Positions 1-9,123 of a stretch of DNA of 64,000 nt are shown in pieces. The DNA is taken from the NCBI RefSeq assembly GCF_021134715.1, contig NC_060024.1, forward strand, positions 6,944,001 through 7,008,000, read 5' to 3'. The notes beneath the pieces were generated by a model. It did not search any database. It was not told the DNA's origin and saw only the letters and a list, made by a program, of their open reading frames with translations. The DNA is from Daphnia pulex. Lineage: Eukaryota; Arthropoda; Branchiopoda; Diplostraca; Daphniidae. Each line of letters begins with the position of its first letter. Within the stretch, counting starts at the first letter, position 1. Both the position numbers and the translations under genes were made by a program.

Positions 1-132
1 GGCAATATCCAGTAAAAAATACGTTCCTTCCATTTTCAACTAATGCCAAAATAATACATTGTAGTCCATGTAGTATCACCCATCTTGGGAAGCACTTCAA
101 TTCAATTGGATTCACAAAAATAAAATAATTCC

Positions 133-252
133 ATGCCAACAGCATCCCGTATTCCCAAGCGGTCACCCATCCAAGTACTAACGGGACCCGACATAGCTTA
201 ACTTCCGGGAGCTGACGAGACCGGGTGAGTTCTATGTGGTATGGCCGTTGAC
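133..252 (-). rRNA. 5S rRNA, copy A, unit 1
   Basis: Exactly 120 nt. The minus strand reads GTCAACGGCCATACCACA at the 5' end and ends GGATGCTGTTGGCAT, as in metazoan 5S rRNA. The internal control region (AGCTATGTCGGG, then GGATGGGTGACCGC) is intact. T-rich sequence follows the 3' end, as expected for Pol III termination. Confidence 0.97.
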
Positions 253-1697
253 ATTAAACTAGACGCAATTACCCGACCATATTCGCCTCTAATCTATTAC
301 TTGTGCTTGAGATTTATCTTTTTGAAATACACACTAATCTTACCAAAACCACCGAAAAACTATCAGTTTGTCATTTTACAAATGTTGTCAGTATGTAGTA
401 GTAGAATATCTTTGTTTCCGCATACAGACGTTTTTAATTTTTCATTTATTCAAAGTGCCCAATCAGAAGACCGGGCGTTAAAAAAATAAGTCATATAGAC
501 TCATCAATGCTCCTAACCACGGAAATCTTTAGTAAAAGGCGAAAGATTTATCCGGGTATTGATTAGAAACCAGAGTAAATAACAGTGGTATGCCTTGTAT
601 TTATATTCATTTCAAAATTTTGAAGTGCGCTTGTAAGGTTTTTTTTCGAAACATGCGTTTACATATCAAAATCCTTGTGCAATTCTTTATCAATGGGTAC
701 AGTTATTTTAAAGTAAATATCATGTATAAAGCTCGTTAACATGTTTTTGAACGAAACAGTTGTGCGCAGTGTTATTTTTGAAAAAAATGAACGATCTTTA
801 TGGTACAAGCCCAACACGTAGGTGGTGGGATCAGATGTTTACCCCGACATTCACCCTACAGCGGTTAACAATTTATTGAACTTCCCCTTTAAACATGGTG
901 GAATCTTTTCACCTTGTCATTTGGAATCACCTTTTCAAATATTTTCCCCGTGTTCACAATGTTCCAACTGACTGATATTAATGGCCTTCAGCGAACGAAT
1001 TAATCAGCCTTGTCTGACGTGCAATACCAACTAAATGGAAACAAAAATCACTTATACGATTTCACTTTCACCGTTTAATGTTATAAACACACTATGCAAC
1101 ACTCCAATTTTTCTAACTGACTGTAATTTTTTTTTCTTGTACGCTGAAATGCTCCTGATGGAGCTATCAAAAATTGCCGACGACAAAGATTATTTCACTT
1201 CATCGTGGCGGGGTATTGGTTAAAGTTTTCAACTAGCAATAATCACACCTCGGGAGACCCTCATTGGTTATGATATTGCCACTGCGCAAAGCTAAATTAT
1301 AATCAGAAAAGCAAGTCTACTTAAGCATTTGCTGAATTCGTTCTGCTTGGACGTGTTGGACCAACAATTTCGTTCAGAAATATTCATTTAGATTACCCTA
1401 GGCAAATTTTAATTTCCATCTCCCATTGGACTAATACCAACAGGGGACAGTTCATTACATACATGAAATAATTTTTGTCTTAATATCGGGTCAAATACTT
1501 GAAATTCTGTAAATGTGTATTTTTCTTCCATACATTTCAACAACTTCCTGCACACACAAAAAAAGGGAGGGGGAATTTCAGGTTTTCATTCCAAATTGTT
1601 TTTCACATTATGAACTATTGAAGTGAGCGAGCATTACTTTCCAACCAAACAAAATTTATAGTTAATCTGCGTGTTGACGTGAAAAATCAGTTTTCAG
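253..1697. other. Unit spacer between 5S A and tRNA-His (repeats each period)
   Basis: About 1.4 kb of AT-rich spacer, repeated at 9124-10568, 17995-19439 and 26866-28310. The first 100 bases resemble the upstream flank of 5S copy B. Short open frames here have no recognisable protein, start next to RNA genes and show no coding bias, so I do not call genes. I recognise no further RNA gene in it. Confidence 0.6.
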
Positions 1698-1787
1698 TGC
1701 CGTGACCAGGATTCGAACCTGGGTTACTACGGATTCATATCTAGTAGGTACCACAACGTAGGGTCCTAACCACTAGACGATCACGGC
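1698..1787 (-). tRNA. tRNA-His (GTG) with an 18-nt intron-like insert, unit 1
   Basis: The minus strand gives acceptor stem GCCGTGA/TCACGGC with discriminator A, a D arm (TCTAGTGGTTAGGA), anticodon stem CTACG/CGTAG and a T arm with GGTTCGAATCC. Anticodon GTG lies at 1752-1754. Without the insert the tRNA is 72 nt, as usual for tRNA-His. The insert (1733-1750) sits one base 3' of the anticodon, the standard place for a nuclear tRNA intron. The isotype is odd, because animal tRNA introns are known mainly in Tyr, Leu(CAA), Ile(UAU) and Arg(UCU). Stems are undamaged, so decay is not evident, but a non-functional copy remains possible. Confidence 0.85.
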
Positions 1788-1880
1788 CAATCCATTGGCC
1801 ATGATGATTTATATTAAAGTAGCTAAACATGAATTTCATTACTTTGTTGTTTCTTCCCAGAAAGAAAATCTGATGCTTCG

Positions 1881-1954
1881 CGTATTCCCAAGCGGTCAAC
1901 CCTACCGTTTACTAACGGGACCAGATTTAGTTCAACTTCCGGCAGATGACAAGA
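1881..1954 (-). pseudogene. 5S rRNA relic, unit 1
   Basis: The plus strand CGTATTCCCAAGCGGTCA, ACTAACGGGACC and TTCAACTTCCGG follow the order of a 5S gene read backwards, but with many changes and no recognisable 5' third. The internal promoter is altered. It lies just downstream of U1, suggesting U1 entered the cluster beside, or by recombination at, a former 5S gene. Confidence 0.85.
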
Positions 1955-1979
1955 ATTTTTCTTACATTTATAGTGTGTT

Positions 1980-2143
1980 CAGGGAACGGCGCGAACGCAG
2001 TCCCCCACTACCAAAAATTGTACTCCCGAGTTAATCACATTTGGATTAATCGCAAGGGTCAGCCCATCCTTAGTGCAATGGAAAGGCCTCGCCCTGGAGG
2101 AACCACCTTGGTGATCATGGTTGCCTCTGAGCCAGGTAAGTAT
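1980..2143 (-). ncRNA. U1 snRNA, unit 1
   Basis: 164 nt, the usual U1 length. The 5' end ATACTTACCTGG is the 5'-splice-site recognition sequence. Stem-loop I carries GATCACCAAGG and stem-loop II carries ATTGCAC (the U1A-binding loop). An Sm site AATTTTTGG is followed by a 3' stem ending CGTTCCCTG. The product pairs with intron 5' ends in the spliceosome. It is transcribed towards the tRNA. I could not define a PSE-type promoter with confidence. Confidence 0.96.
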
Positions 2144-2655
2144 GATTGTGGATGCTTTTTCACTTTGTTTAATACTTTGTATACAGCAGAACAATATTGA
2201 CAAAGAGTGTTCAAGTATTTGACTGACGTTTAGAGAATACCACCCACTTTCTTTCATCGACTTGAATTACGAACTCGAGCAAAATATAGTAAATAAAGCT
2301 CAGTATTTATTTCATGGTCTTGATCTTTGCAAATACTTTTCAAGAAACAAATTGCTTGTTTTTTTTCATTTGGTCGTCCAATTGGCAAATAAGAAAATAA
2401 GAAAATCGACTTTTCATATGAAAATACACGCATCTTCATATTTAAAAAAAAAACATCACATCGAAAGATGAACAGTACTAATTAGTTAACACAATCAAGT
2501 ACGTATTTTTTTATGCTTTTCTTGATATTACGAAAAAAATACAATTAGAAAAAATTACAAACATGTCTACATGACAGTTTTGCAATTATACATGGTCTTT
2601 TATTATACGGTGCTAAGACAATTTCTGTTTTATTCAATATGTTCTCCCTCATAGA
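2144..2655. other. Spacer between U1 and the U2 3' end (repeats each period)
   Basis: It contains the upstream region of the minus-strand U1 gene and the 3' flank of U2. AT-rich with homopolymer runs; no protein or further RNA gene seen. Repeated at 11015-11526, 19886-20397 and 28757-29268. Confidence 0.6.
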
Positions 2656-2805
2656 GGGTGAGCCGATCCCGGAGGTACTGCAATACCGGGTCAACCCGTG
2701 GCGGGAGCAGTGCAAGCACTGTATTCCCACCGTATGCCAAAAATCAGTTTAATATTCTGGGGTCCATTTGAACCCGTATCAGATATTAAGCTGATAAGAA
2801 CAGAT
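2656..2805 (-). pseudogene. U2 snRNA 3' part (150 nt), split by Utopia-like element, unit 1
   Basis: Matches the last 150 nt of the intact U2 (29269-29418) exactly in position and sequence. It includes the Sm site and 3' stem-loops. At 2805/2806 U2 sequence stops and the 3' end of the retrotransposon begins. Confidence 0.96.
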
Positions 2806-2923
2806 TTTATGCATTGTATTTTCCAAAGGACTGGGAATAAACATATATACAATGATTTATTTTAGTTGATTTTGAAGGGAAAAAGTTCGCGAGACGACGT
2901 GTCAACGCTACGTTAAAAAACCC

Positions 2924-5900
2924 TTAGTTTGAGGAAGAGGGAGGACTTGCGCCCTCTTCTGCTTCTTCTTCTTCGGGTTCGGGATCGCTTGCTTCGGTCT
3001 GGTATGCCAGATGTTTGGCTATGATTTGAGTTGTTCCTTGGATGGCCAGTAGTTTCATCTTCTTCTTGAGGCTCTGCCATTTTCTACCCGAGAATCCCAG
3101 GGCAAGACATATCTCATCGTTGCTTGGGAGCCAGGACCCTAGTGAACCAACCACGAGAGGGAGTACCACACCAAGATGTTTGTACTTTTCAATTTTCCTT
3201 GCCTGTGCCTTCTCGAGTCCATCCGCGCTGCTGAGGGGAACCGTGACGTCGATGATGATGGGAGGGTTGGTGGAAGTGACCACCAGGTCTGGTCTGAGTC
3301 CGGAGTTGTCCACGGCGAGGTTGACGGAGACGGTGTGGCCAAGTTTCTCCGTTTCTTCCGCCATCAGTCCTAAGATAGAATTATGACGATTAATAGAAAG
3401 AGCGGAGTTTACCTGGCACCCACAGACAACATGGTCTGTGGTTTCCAGCTTCGTACAACCTAGTCGACAGGTTTTGACTGTCGACTTTGATCCTGGGCCA
3501 CCTCGGACTGGCAGTATCCCTAGTCTCGCCTTGTGGAGAAAGTGCCATTCCTGGAAGGACAGTGGCGTTCGGCATGATAAGAGACCTGCGTTCTCCTTGG
3601 CCATGTCAAGAGCTAATCCGGTTGCCGTCTTTCCTTGTTGAGCTGACAGGAGTCTGCTTGTCCACCTTTGCCTCATCGCGGTCCGGAGTCCTCTGACTGC
3701 CTTGATGGAGATTGTGGAGATGTCATCGGCGATAACTTTGCTGTACTCTTCGCCGGATACATCAATCCTTATCCTCTTCAAACAGCCCGAGGCCTTCCTT
3801 GCGCGGGTCCAAAGGTTCATCGATGCTCCTCCATGTCTGATTGCTCCAAGTCCCTTTTCCATGGAACCTGCCAAGTACTCGTTAATAGGAAGTGGAAAGG
3901 GGACCTCGTTCCTGCCGTATCCCAATTTGATGGTTTCTTCTAGTTGTGCCATTGCCACTTCACTGACGTTCTTGTCTTTGCTATCTAGGAGTTGCAGTGC
4001 TCTTGCCAGGGTCCAAATGTCAGCCTCGTCTGTGAGGGGGAGAGCTCCAAGTCCTCCCACGCGGCGATCTGAGTAGAAAAAAGCAGTGTTAGCGGACATA
4101 GGGACACAGGCTACCTTGCGAAGGAAATCTCTGCAGGCGACGTCCAGGTCGTAGAGGGATCTTTTCTCGACTCTTCCCGATGCAAGGTGGTGGGAAAGTG
4201 ATGGGAGTAGTACACTTCTGTACACTTCCAGCTTTTGCCAGGGAGCCAAACCGGAGTCGCCAATCTTTATCAAATTTCCGAGAAGTGACGTGGTGGGTCG
4301 GAAGGTTAGTCGTGAGCCTAGTGGAGTCCCTAGATAGTTTTCCTGTTCGTCCTCGGCTAGGGCCCTTATTTGGGAGTCTCCGAGTTTCAGTGGGTTATCT
4401 ACAGAAGATTTGCCATTAATGAGTGTGAGTGACGTGCATTTGTTAGGATTAAATCTCAAGCCGAGTGAGGTTGCCGTGTTCTCGGTGGCATTGAGAGTTC
4501 CCTGGATTTCGCTGACTGAAGATCCTGCGATGGCAATGTCGTCTGCATAGGACGAAGTGGACACTCTTGACTGGTAGACTGCGAACCCGTTGTTGTTTGA
4601 TTTTACTGTCCTGATGATCGGTTCTGCCGCCAGATTGAAGACGACGCTGCTTAATGGATCTCCTTGTCGGACTCCGGCTGTTGGATGGATTTGAACTGAG
4701 TCTTGTCCGACGGCAAAGTCCATGATGTTGTTTGAGTAGATATCGGTCAGAATGCGGCGAAGTTCGTCAGGTATCGGGAGGCTTTCGAACAGGCTGTTCA
4801 GTATCGGATGAGGTATTGATCCGAATGCGTTGGTGAGATCGAGCCAAGCAATCACCAGCTTCCTTTTTGACTGTTTCGCCTGCTCGATCACCGTGTGGAG
4901 TATGTGGGTGTGCTCTTGGATACCCCTGACTCCTGGAAGGAATCCCTTTTGTTCTGGAGAAATCCATCCTAGTCTCGTGGCGGTGGCCATTATCCTGGAC
5001 GATATTATACCCGAAAATATCTTGTACATGGTTGGTAGTAAGGATATTGGCCTGAAGTTTCCATAATCAGAGGGATCTCCTTTCTTGAAGATAGGGACGG
5101 TTCGAGATGTTTTCCAGCAGGCTGGGATACCCAGAGACCACACCGCCCGGTAAATGGTTGCTAGGAGCTCGCCATTACCGTCAAGAGACCGGAGGTGGCG
5201 ATATTCAAGGCCATCCCTTCCTGGAGCAGTGTTAGCAGCTTTACCGAGTTTAAGCTTGATTTCGCTAAGACTGGGGGGAGCTGAGAGTAGCCTGATGTCG
5301 TCATCGGTCGTCTGCTTCCAATCGCAGTGGTCGAATTGAGCACGGGCTGACTCCACTTGCTCCTGAGAAGGAGCTGGCTGACAGTAGGTTTCTTTCAAAA
5401 ATGCAGTCGCTGTTTCTTTTGTTCCAGAGTATCCAGTTGATTCTTCTTCGAGAATTTTCCTGACAGCCCTGCGGGGATACAAAGAAAATAGACGTTGAAT
5501 TTTGCTCTTTTGGTCGTTTTGGGTTTGTTTGGATCTTCTGATTCTTTGTTGCTGGCGGTTTTGGCTTCGCTTTCGGTGGGCGTCTGGTGGCTTCTTTGGA
5601 GGGGGCGGTCGTTTCTGAGAAGGGGTCGAGTCTTCCGGTGTGGCAGAAAGTTTTAGCCACTCAGCACTGCACTTAGTGAGGGTGGAGTCGAGGCACTGTA
5701 CCGTGTTGCAAGCCTCTATCCTAGCGCCCCAAACACTCCTAAACGCCTCTAGTGGACACACCGCGTCTCCGGGAGCTACCAATCTACCAAGCTGGCTGGG
5801 AGATGAGGCTGGAGATTCATAAGAGGAATCATTGTTGTTGGAAGATTTTGATGAAGACGGAGAATTGAAAGAGGAAATTGATGAGTCAAGAGATTCACTG

Positions 5901-6718
5901 TTTTCTGAGATTATGTTTGGAGTAGAAGGACTCGAGCGTTGAGTGGACAAGTCTTTGGAGGTGTTTGATGCAGAAGAAAAAGAAGAAGATGAAACTGGAG
6001 AAGCTGGAGAGGAAGAGGAGGGGACGGGTGAGGTCCCCTCTCCTTCTGTGTTGTTCGGAGTATTGCGTCTCGAAGCAACAGTGGCGGTGTGACAAGAGGT
6101 GGTTGACAGTTCAAGATTGATAATTCTGAAAAACTCTCTGTTGGAAATGTTAGGAGGGAGGGGGAGGAGGGGAACAGTTGGAGAATACGGTTTTGGCGTC
6201 TCTGTTAGATGTGTTTTGTAATGCGTTTTAATGAAGTATCCATCTCCATTTGCCTCGCATTTCCTACATTGCCATCTGCGGACTGTAGTGAGACCATGTA
6301 CTCTAAACAGATGATGTTCAATGGACTGGAAAGCGACTGTTCCCTCACCCTTTGTGTGCCACTTGCATAAGGGGCATCGGCATGGGCCACCTGGATACAT
6401 GAGCGTGACTTCATTACCCATAATTGTGGTTCCTTCCACAGTGATGCTCTCATCAAGTGCACCACAACCTTTCTCATGCCTTCTAGCAATGACAACATCG
6501 CTGGTCTCGTGATCGCACGAATTGCATGTGTACATGGGAGCAACTCTCGCGTCATGTTTAGCGAACATGTGCCTGACCGAATCTTGGACTCGTGATCTTG
6601 ACGAGTATTTTCCGATTTTACAGAGAGAGCACTTAATCGTATCGGGCACAGGCCAAGGTAAGTAAATAGTTCCATCACAAGCTTGGAACTCGAAGAAGTC
6701 CACAGCTGCCCCTGCCAT
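2924..6718 (-). CDS. Utopia-like ORF: zinc-finger / reverse transcriptase / restriction-like endonuclease protein, unit 1
   Basis: The open frame runs to 6736 (1,270 codons), but codon 1 there is TTG. The first ATG is codon 7 (6718), giving 1,264 residues, and no in-frame stop precedes it inside the element. In 1,270-residue numbering: four C2H2-type fingers at about 36-62, 70-91, 119-147 and 157-176 (likely U2 DNA binding); a Ser-rich linker 205-315; a basic patch 374-415. RT follows: APGRDG 504-509, FRPISLL 561-567, motif A WLDLTNAF with Asp 633, motif B RQGDPLSS 690-697, YADD 730-733. A CCHC motif (C1090, C1094, H1102, C1107) comes before the endonuclease (RPD 1148-1150, IIDV 1161-1164, then KIEKY). 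The protein nicks U2 DNA and primes reverse transcription on it. All key residues are present. Confidence 0.95.
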   Translation of the reverse strand: MAGAAVDFFEFQACDGTIYLPWPVPDTIKCSLCKIGKYSSRSRVQDSVRHMFAKHDARVAPMYTCNSCDHETSDVVIARRHEKGCGALDESITVEGTTIMGNEVTLMYPGGPCRCPLCKWHTKGEGTVAFQSIEHHLFRVHGLTTVRRWQCRKCEANGDGYFIKTHYKTHLTETPKPYSPTVPLLPLPPNISNREFFRIINLELSTTSCHTATVASRRNTPNNTEGEGTSPVPSSSSPASPVSSSSFSSASNTSKDLSTQRSSPSTPNIISENSESLDSSISSFNSPSSSKSSNNNDSSYESPASSPSQLGRLVAPGDAVCPLEAFRSVWGARIEACNTVQCLDSTLTKCSAEWLKLSATPEDSTPSQKRPPPPKKPPDAHRKRSQNRQQQRIRRSKQTQNDQKSKIQRLFSLYPRRAVRKILEEESTGYSGTKETATAFLKETYCQPAPSQEQVESARAQFDHCDWKQTTDDDIRLLSAPPSLSEIKLKLGKAANTAPGRDGLEYRHLRSLDGNGELLATIYRAVWSLGIPACWKTSRTVPIFKKGDPSDYGNFRPISLLPTMYKIFSGIISSRIMATATRLGWISPEQKGFLPGVRGIQEHTHILHTVIEQAKQSKRKLVIAWLDLTNAFGSIPHPILNSLFESLPIPDELRRILTDIYSNNIMDFAVGQDSVQIHPTAGVRQGDPLSSVVFNLAAEPIIRTVKSNNNGFAVYQSRVSTSSYADDIAIAGSSVSEIQGTLNATENTATSLGLRFNPNKCTSLTLINGKSSVDNPLKLGDSQIRALAEDEQENYLGTPLGSRLTFRPTTSLLGNLIKIGDSGLAPWQKLEVYRSVLLPSLSHHLASGRVEKRSLYDLDVACRDFLRKVACVPMSANTAFFYSDRRVGGLGALPLTDEADIWTLARALQLLDSKDKNVSEVAMAQLEETIKLGYGRNEVPFPLPINEYLAGSMEKGLGAIRHGGASMNLWTRARKASGCLKRIRIDVSGEEYSKVIADDISTISIKAVRGLRTAMRQRWTSRLLSAQQGKTATGLALDMAKENAGLLSCRTPLSFQEWHFLHKARLGILPVRGGPGSKSTVKTCRLGCTKLETTDHVVCGCQVNSALSINRHNSILGLMAEETEKLGHTVSVNLAVDNSGLRPDLVVTSTNPPIIIDVTVPLSSADGLEKAQARKIEKYKHLGVVLPLVVGSLGSWLPSNDEICLALGFSGRKWQSLKKKMKLLAIQGTTQIIAKHLAYQTEASDPEPEEEEAEEGASPPSSSN

Positions 6719-6736
6719 TCCAGAAAGGGAGAACAA

Positions 6737-6810
6737 ATCCAGACGGTCAGACGTCTGGATCGGCTCAAGGTTGGGATGAGGGTGAGAGTCAACCCCCGCA
6801 TTTGCTTGAC
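6737..6810 (-). other. 5' leader of the Utopia-like element with hairpin
   Basis: Just before the ORF the minus strand has CCAGACG, a 6-nt loop, then CGTCTGG (6727-6746 in plus coordinates), a perfect 7-bp stem. The leader is open in the ORF frame all the way into the U2 30-nt fragment. I looked for a hepatitis-delta-like ribozyme fold as in R2 elements and could not convince myself of one. Confidence 0.6.
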
Positions 6811-6840
6811 TTGATCTTAGCCAAAAGGCCGAGAAGCGAT
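6811..6840 (-). pseudogene. U2 snRNA 5' part (30 nt), unit 1
   Basis: Minus strand reads from ATCGCTTCTCGG to GATCAA, the first 30 nt of U2. The next 8 nt of intact U2 (AGTGTAGT) are missing and replaced by the element. The native U2 promoter region lies just upstream, so the element could ride on U2 transcription. Confidence 0.95.
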
Positions 6841-7869
6841 AATGTTACAAGGATTACTGCCCAAAATAACCACTGAGGTTCAACACATTTCCGGTGGTGT
6901 ACGAAGAATACTCATATCACTCAAAACATTCAAGAAATGCTATAAAATATTGAGTTGTTCATTTTTCCAGACGCGACCACTTGATGCTTATAAAGTTCAT
7001 TTTCATTTGTTTTATTATGCTCATACTGTATTAAGGGAGATACAATTTACGCTGAAGGCGTTGCAAATTTTACTCTCGTTATCACACTAGGTCCTTTTTT
7101 TTCAGAATATGGCTTTGCCACGCCACCTGACGACAAAAGCTCTGAACGATAATTAATCATGATTAAATAACAATAACTAAAAGAATGCAATACGATCATA
7201 AAGTCATGACACATCCTCAAATTGACCAACCTCACTTTCACAATTTATTTTGCCATACAAGCAGATGATTTAAGGACACGAATACCTGGAATTATTATTA
7301 AGATTTATCTCTTTAGATTTTCAAGAATTTAAATTTGTTTTATCATCTCAACCACTCTGAACACGCTAGTTTCCTTCCGCTATTTCACATGGATTTAACG
7401 GAAACGGTCCTCAATGACTGTGTTTGATGCTGTCGAGACAGCTACACTCACAGCCTGTTTCACGCTCAGAAACCAGCGTCTTAACTCGTCATCGTGGGTT
7501 GAAAGGAGACAAGTTTCTGGTGGGAAACAAGTCAAGATATACTACAGAAATGATCCTGTGAAGTATGATCTTAAATGCAATGTTATTTTGCAGAACTCTA
7601 AATAAGGTTTGTACGATCAATGAGCTTTGGCGTAAATTACAGTGCATAGATCGATATTTCGGAATATTAAATTGAGATTTGCAATACTTGACGCACACAG
7701 TACATACATTGTCAGGTCTTGCATTTTGTTCATTTATTGAAACACCGAGAAGCTCTTTAATAGTTATAGAACAAGTGACGAGACCAATTTTGGACACAAT
7801 AAAGAATCCGCGTGCTCATCAAATCAATTTATTACAGTAATGTATTATCGATTGAGAGCCCATTTATCA
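6841..7869. other. Spacer between U2 5' end and 7SL (repeats each period)
   Basis: Holds the divergent upstream regions of U2 (minus) and 7SL (plus). Short frames are present but none is recognisable. Copies at 15712-16740 and 24583-25611; the copy after the intact U2 stops at 30202. Confidence 0.6.
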
Positions 7870-8167
7870 GCTGGGTGTTTGGCGTGCACCTATAATCCTG
7901 CTTCGGGGAGGCTTGGTAGAGTGGATGGCTTGAGTTTAGGAGCCCTGTTTCGTGATACCGCATGTTGATCAGGTGCCCGCACTAAGCTTGACATCAGCAT
8001 GGATCTGCTAGAGGAATCTAGTAGGTGCAGGTTAGCTAAGGAGGAGCGTAGTGGGTCAGGAGGGAAACCTAGCAGCCAAAAGTTCCCGTGTTCGGCAGTA
8101 GTGGGATCGTGCCAGTGAGTGGGCGTCATGCAACAGCCTCAACAAAATAGCCAAACCTCTATCTTTT
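7870..8167 (+). ncRNA. 7SL (SRP) RNA, unit 1
   Basis: About 298 nt, close to the usual 300. The 5' domain GCTGGGTGTTTGGCGTGC matches the Alu-domain start of animal 7SL. The S domain shows CAGGTGCCCGCACTAAGCTT, TTAGCTAAGGAGGAGCG (helix 6), GGGAAACCTAGCAGCC (SRP54-binding helix 8) and AGTAGTGGGATCGTGCC (helix 5 return strand). A run of nine T at 8164-8172 is the Pol III terminator. It is the scaffold of the signal recognition particle that targets secretory proteins to the ER, and the only gene of the unit on the plus strand. Confidence 0.95.
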
Positions 8168-8325
8168 TTTTTGTCGTTAAAACTACCGAGATCAAACAAA
8201 CATGCGTTCTACAATATATGGTATCATTAATCAAAGTCCCAGCAATACCCTTTTCAACTAATACCTAAAGAATACATTATATTCCATGTCTCATCTAACT
8301 TGGGGAGCAAAAATAAAATTACACC

Positions 8326-8445
8326 ATGCCAACAGCATCCCGTATTCCCAAGCGGTCACCCATCCAAGTACTAACGGGACCCGACATAGCTTAACTTCCG
8401 GGAGCTGACGAGACCGGGTGAGTTCTATGTGGTATGGCCGTTGAC
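8326..8445 (-). rRNA. 5S rRNA, copy B, unit 1
   Basis: Same 120-nt coding sequence as copy A but with diverged flanks. The upstream flank starts ATCAATTCAGTCGCCATTAC, where copy A has ATTAAACTAGACGCAATTAC. The two flanks are still alignable, so A and B come from an older local duplication (about 680 bp apart) whose coding parts stayed identical. Confidence 0.96.
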
Positions 8446-9003
8446 ATCAATTCAGTCGCCATTACCCGACCATATTCGCCTCTAAATCTAGTTCTAATGC
8501 TTGCTTACTTTCTGTTCGAAATACACACCAACCTTAGCCAAACAAACGAGGACATATAAGTACATTTGTCAATGGACAACCGAATATAAAATTTGATAAT
8601 ATTTCCAAACGCCACTATTTTTGGCTAACTGTCATTTTTAATTTTCTCGTTCCGGGGATGTCCGATCAATGAGCCAACAATCCAAGTGTCATAAGGCTAA
8701 CGATTGCTTCCCTTACTTAGCTTGCGTTGCATAAGGATCTCAGAGTCAGAGAGATTAGATAGAGCTGCCCGAAGAAACCACCAACGTACAAGCCTCTCGG
8801 CTGTGCCGTGCGCTTCGCGCACGGCGTTTCAAATATCTTTCAGCAACAAAGAGGTTGGAGGACGTCTAGTAGGCAATATCCAGTAAAAAATACGTTCCTT
8901 CCATTTTCAACTAATGCCAAAATAATACATTGTAGTCCATGTAGTATCACCCATCTTGGGAAGCACTTCAATTCAATTGGATTCACAAAAATAAAATAAT
9001 TCC
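8446..9003. other. Spacer between 5S B and the next 5S A (repeats each period)
   Basis: Upstream region of 5S copy B and 3' flank of copy A. It contains a strong GC hairpin at 8805-8825 (separate entry). Copies at 17317-17874 and 26188-26745; a rearranged copy spans 30242-31025. No gene recognised. Confidence 0.6.
8805..8825. repeat. GC-rich perfect hairpin in the unit spacer
   Basis: GCCGTGCGC, loop TTC, GCGCACGGC: a 9-bp perfect stem in AT-rich surroundings. Also at 17676-17696, 26547-26567 and, in the degenerate array edge, 30826-30846. It is unchanged in the edge copy, although its surroundings there have diverged. Confidence 0.8.
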
Positions 9004-9123
9004 ATGCCAACAGCATCCCGTATTCCCAAGCGGTCACCCATCCAAGTACTAACGGGACCCGACATAGCTTAACTTCCGGGAGCTGACGAGACCGGGTGAG
9101 TTCTATGTGGTATGGCCGTTGAC
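9004..9123 (-). rRNA. 5S rRNA, copy A, unit 2
   Basis: Identical in the 120 nt to the copy at 133-252, offset by exactly one period, with the same flanks. Confidence 0.97.

Larger units (their letters stand above)
2806..6810 (-). mobile_element. Utopia-like non-LTR retrotransposon inside U2 snRNA, unit 1
   Basis: Its ends are set by comparison with the intact U2 at 29269-29456. Length is 4,005 bp with a 74-nt 5' leader (to the in-frame TTG; 92 nt to the first ATG), one ORF and a 118-nt 3' UTR without poly(A). There is no target duplication; 8 bp of U2 are deleted. One ORF with N-terminal zinc fingers, RT and a C-terminal restriction-like endonuclease places it with the RLE-bearing LINEs (R2/NeSL groups). 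Insertion in U2 snRNA is the mark of the published Utopia lineage. Family naming rests on target plus domain order and would need an RT phylogeny. The ORF is uninterrupted, so the element may still be active. Confidence 0.93.

Noticed and set aside
241-489. 82-codon plus-strand frame starting inside 5S (repeated each period)
   Set aside because: Its ATG lies within the 5S gene on the opposite strand and the protein is not recognisable. Its conservation reflects unit duplication, not selection.
2144-2260. PSE-type snRNA promoter shared by U1 and U2
   Set aside because: Upstream regions of U1 and U2 share only short loose motifs (such as TTGAAC) at different distances; not enough to call.
6719-6736. 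TTG at 6736 as the start of the retrotransposon ORF
   Set aside because: Not an ATG; the first Met codon is at 6718. Kept only as a question about non-AUG initiation.
6205-6801. 198-codon minus frame overlapping the start of the Utopia-like ORF
   Set aside because: It is an out-of-frame reading of the zinc-finger region; the +1 frame carries all the domains.
6737-6840. Hepatitis-delta-like ribozyme at the 5' end of the element
   Set aside because: Expected from R2 relatives, but I could not lay out the nested pairings by eye. A structural covariance search would decide.
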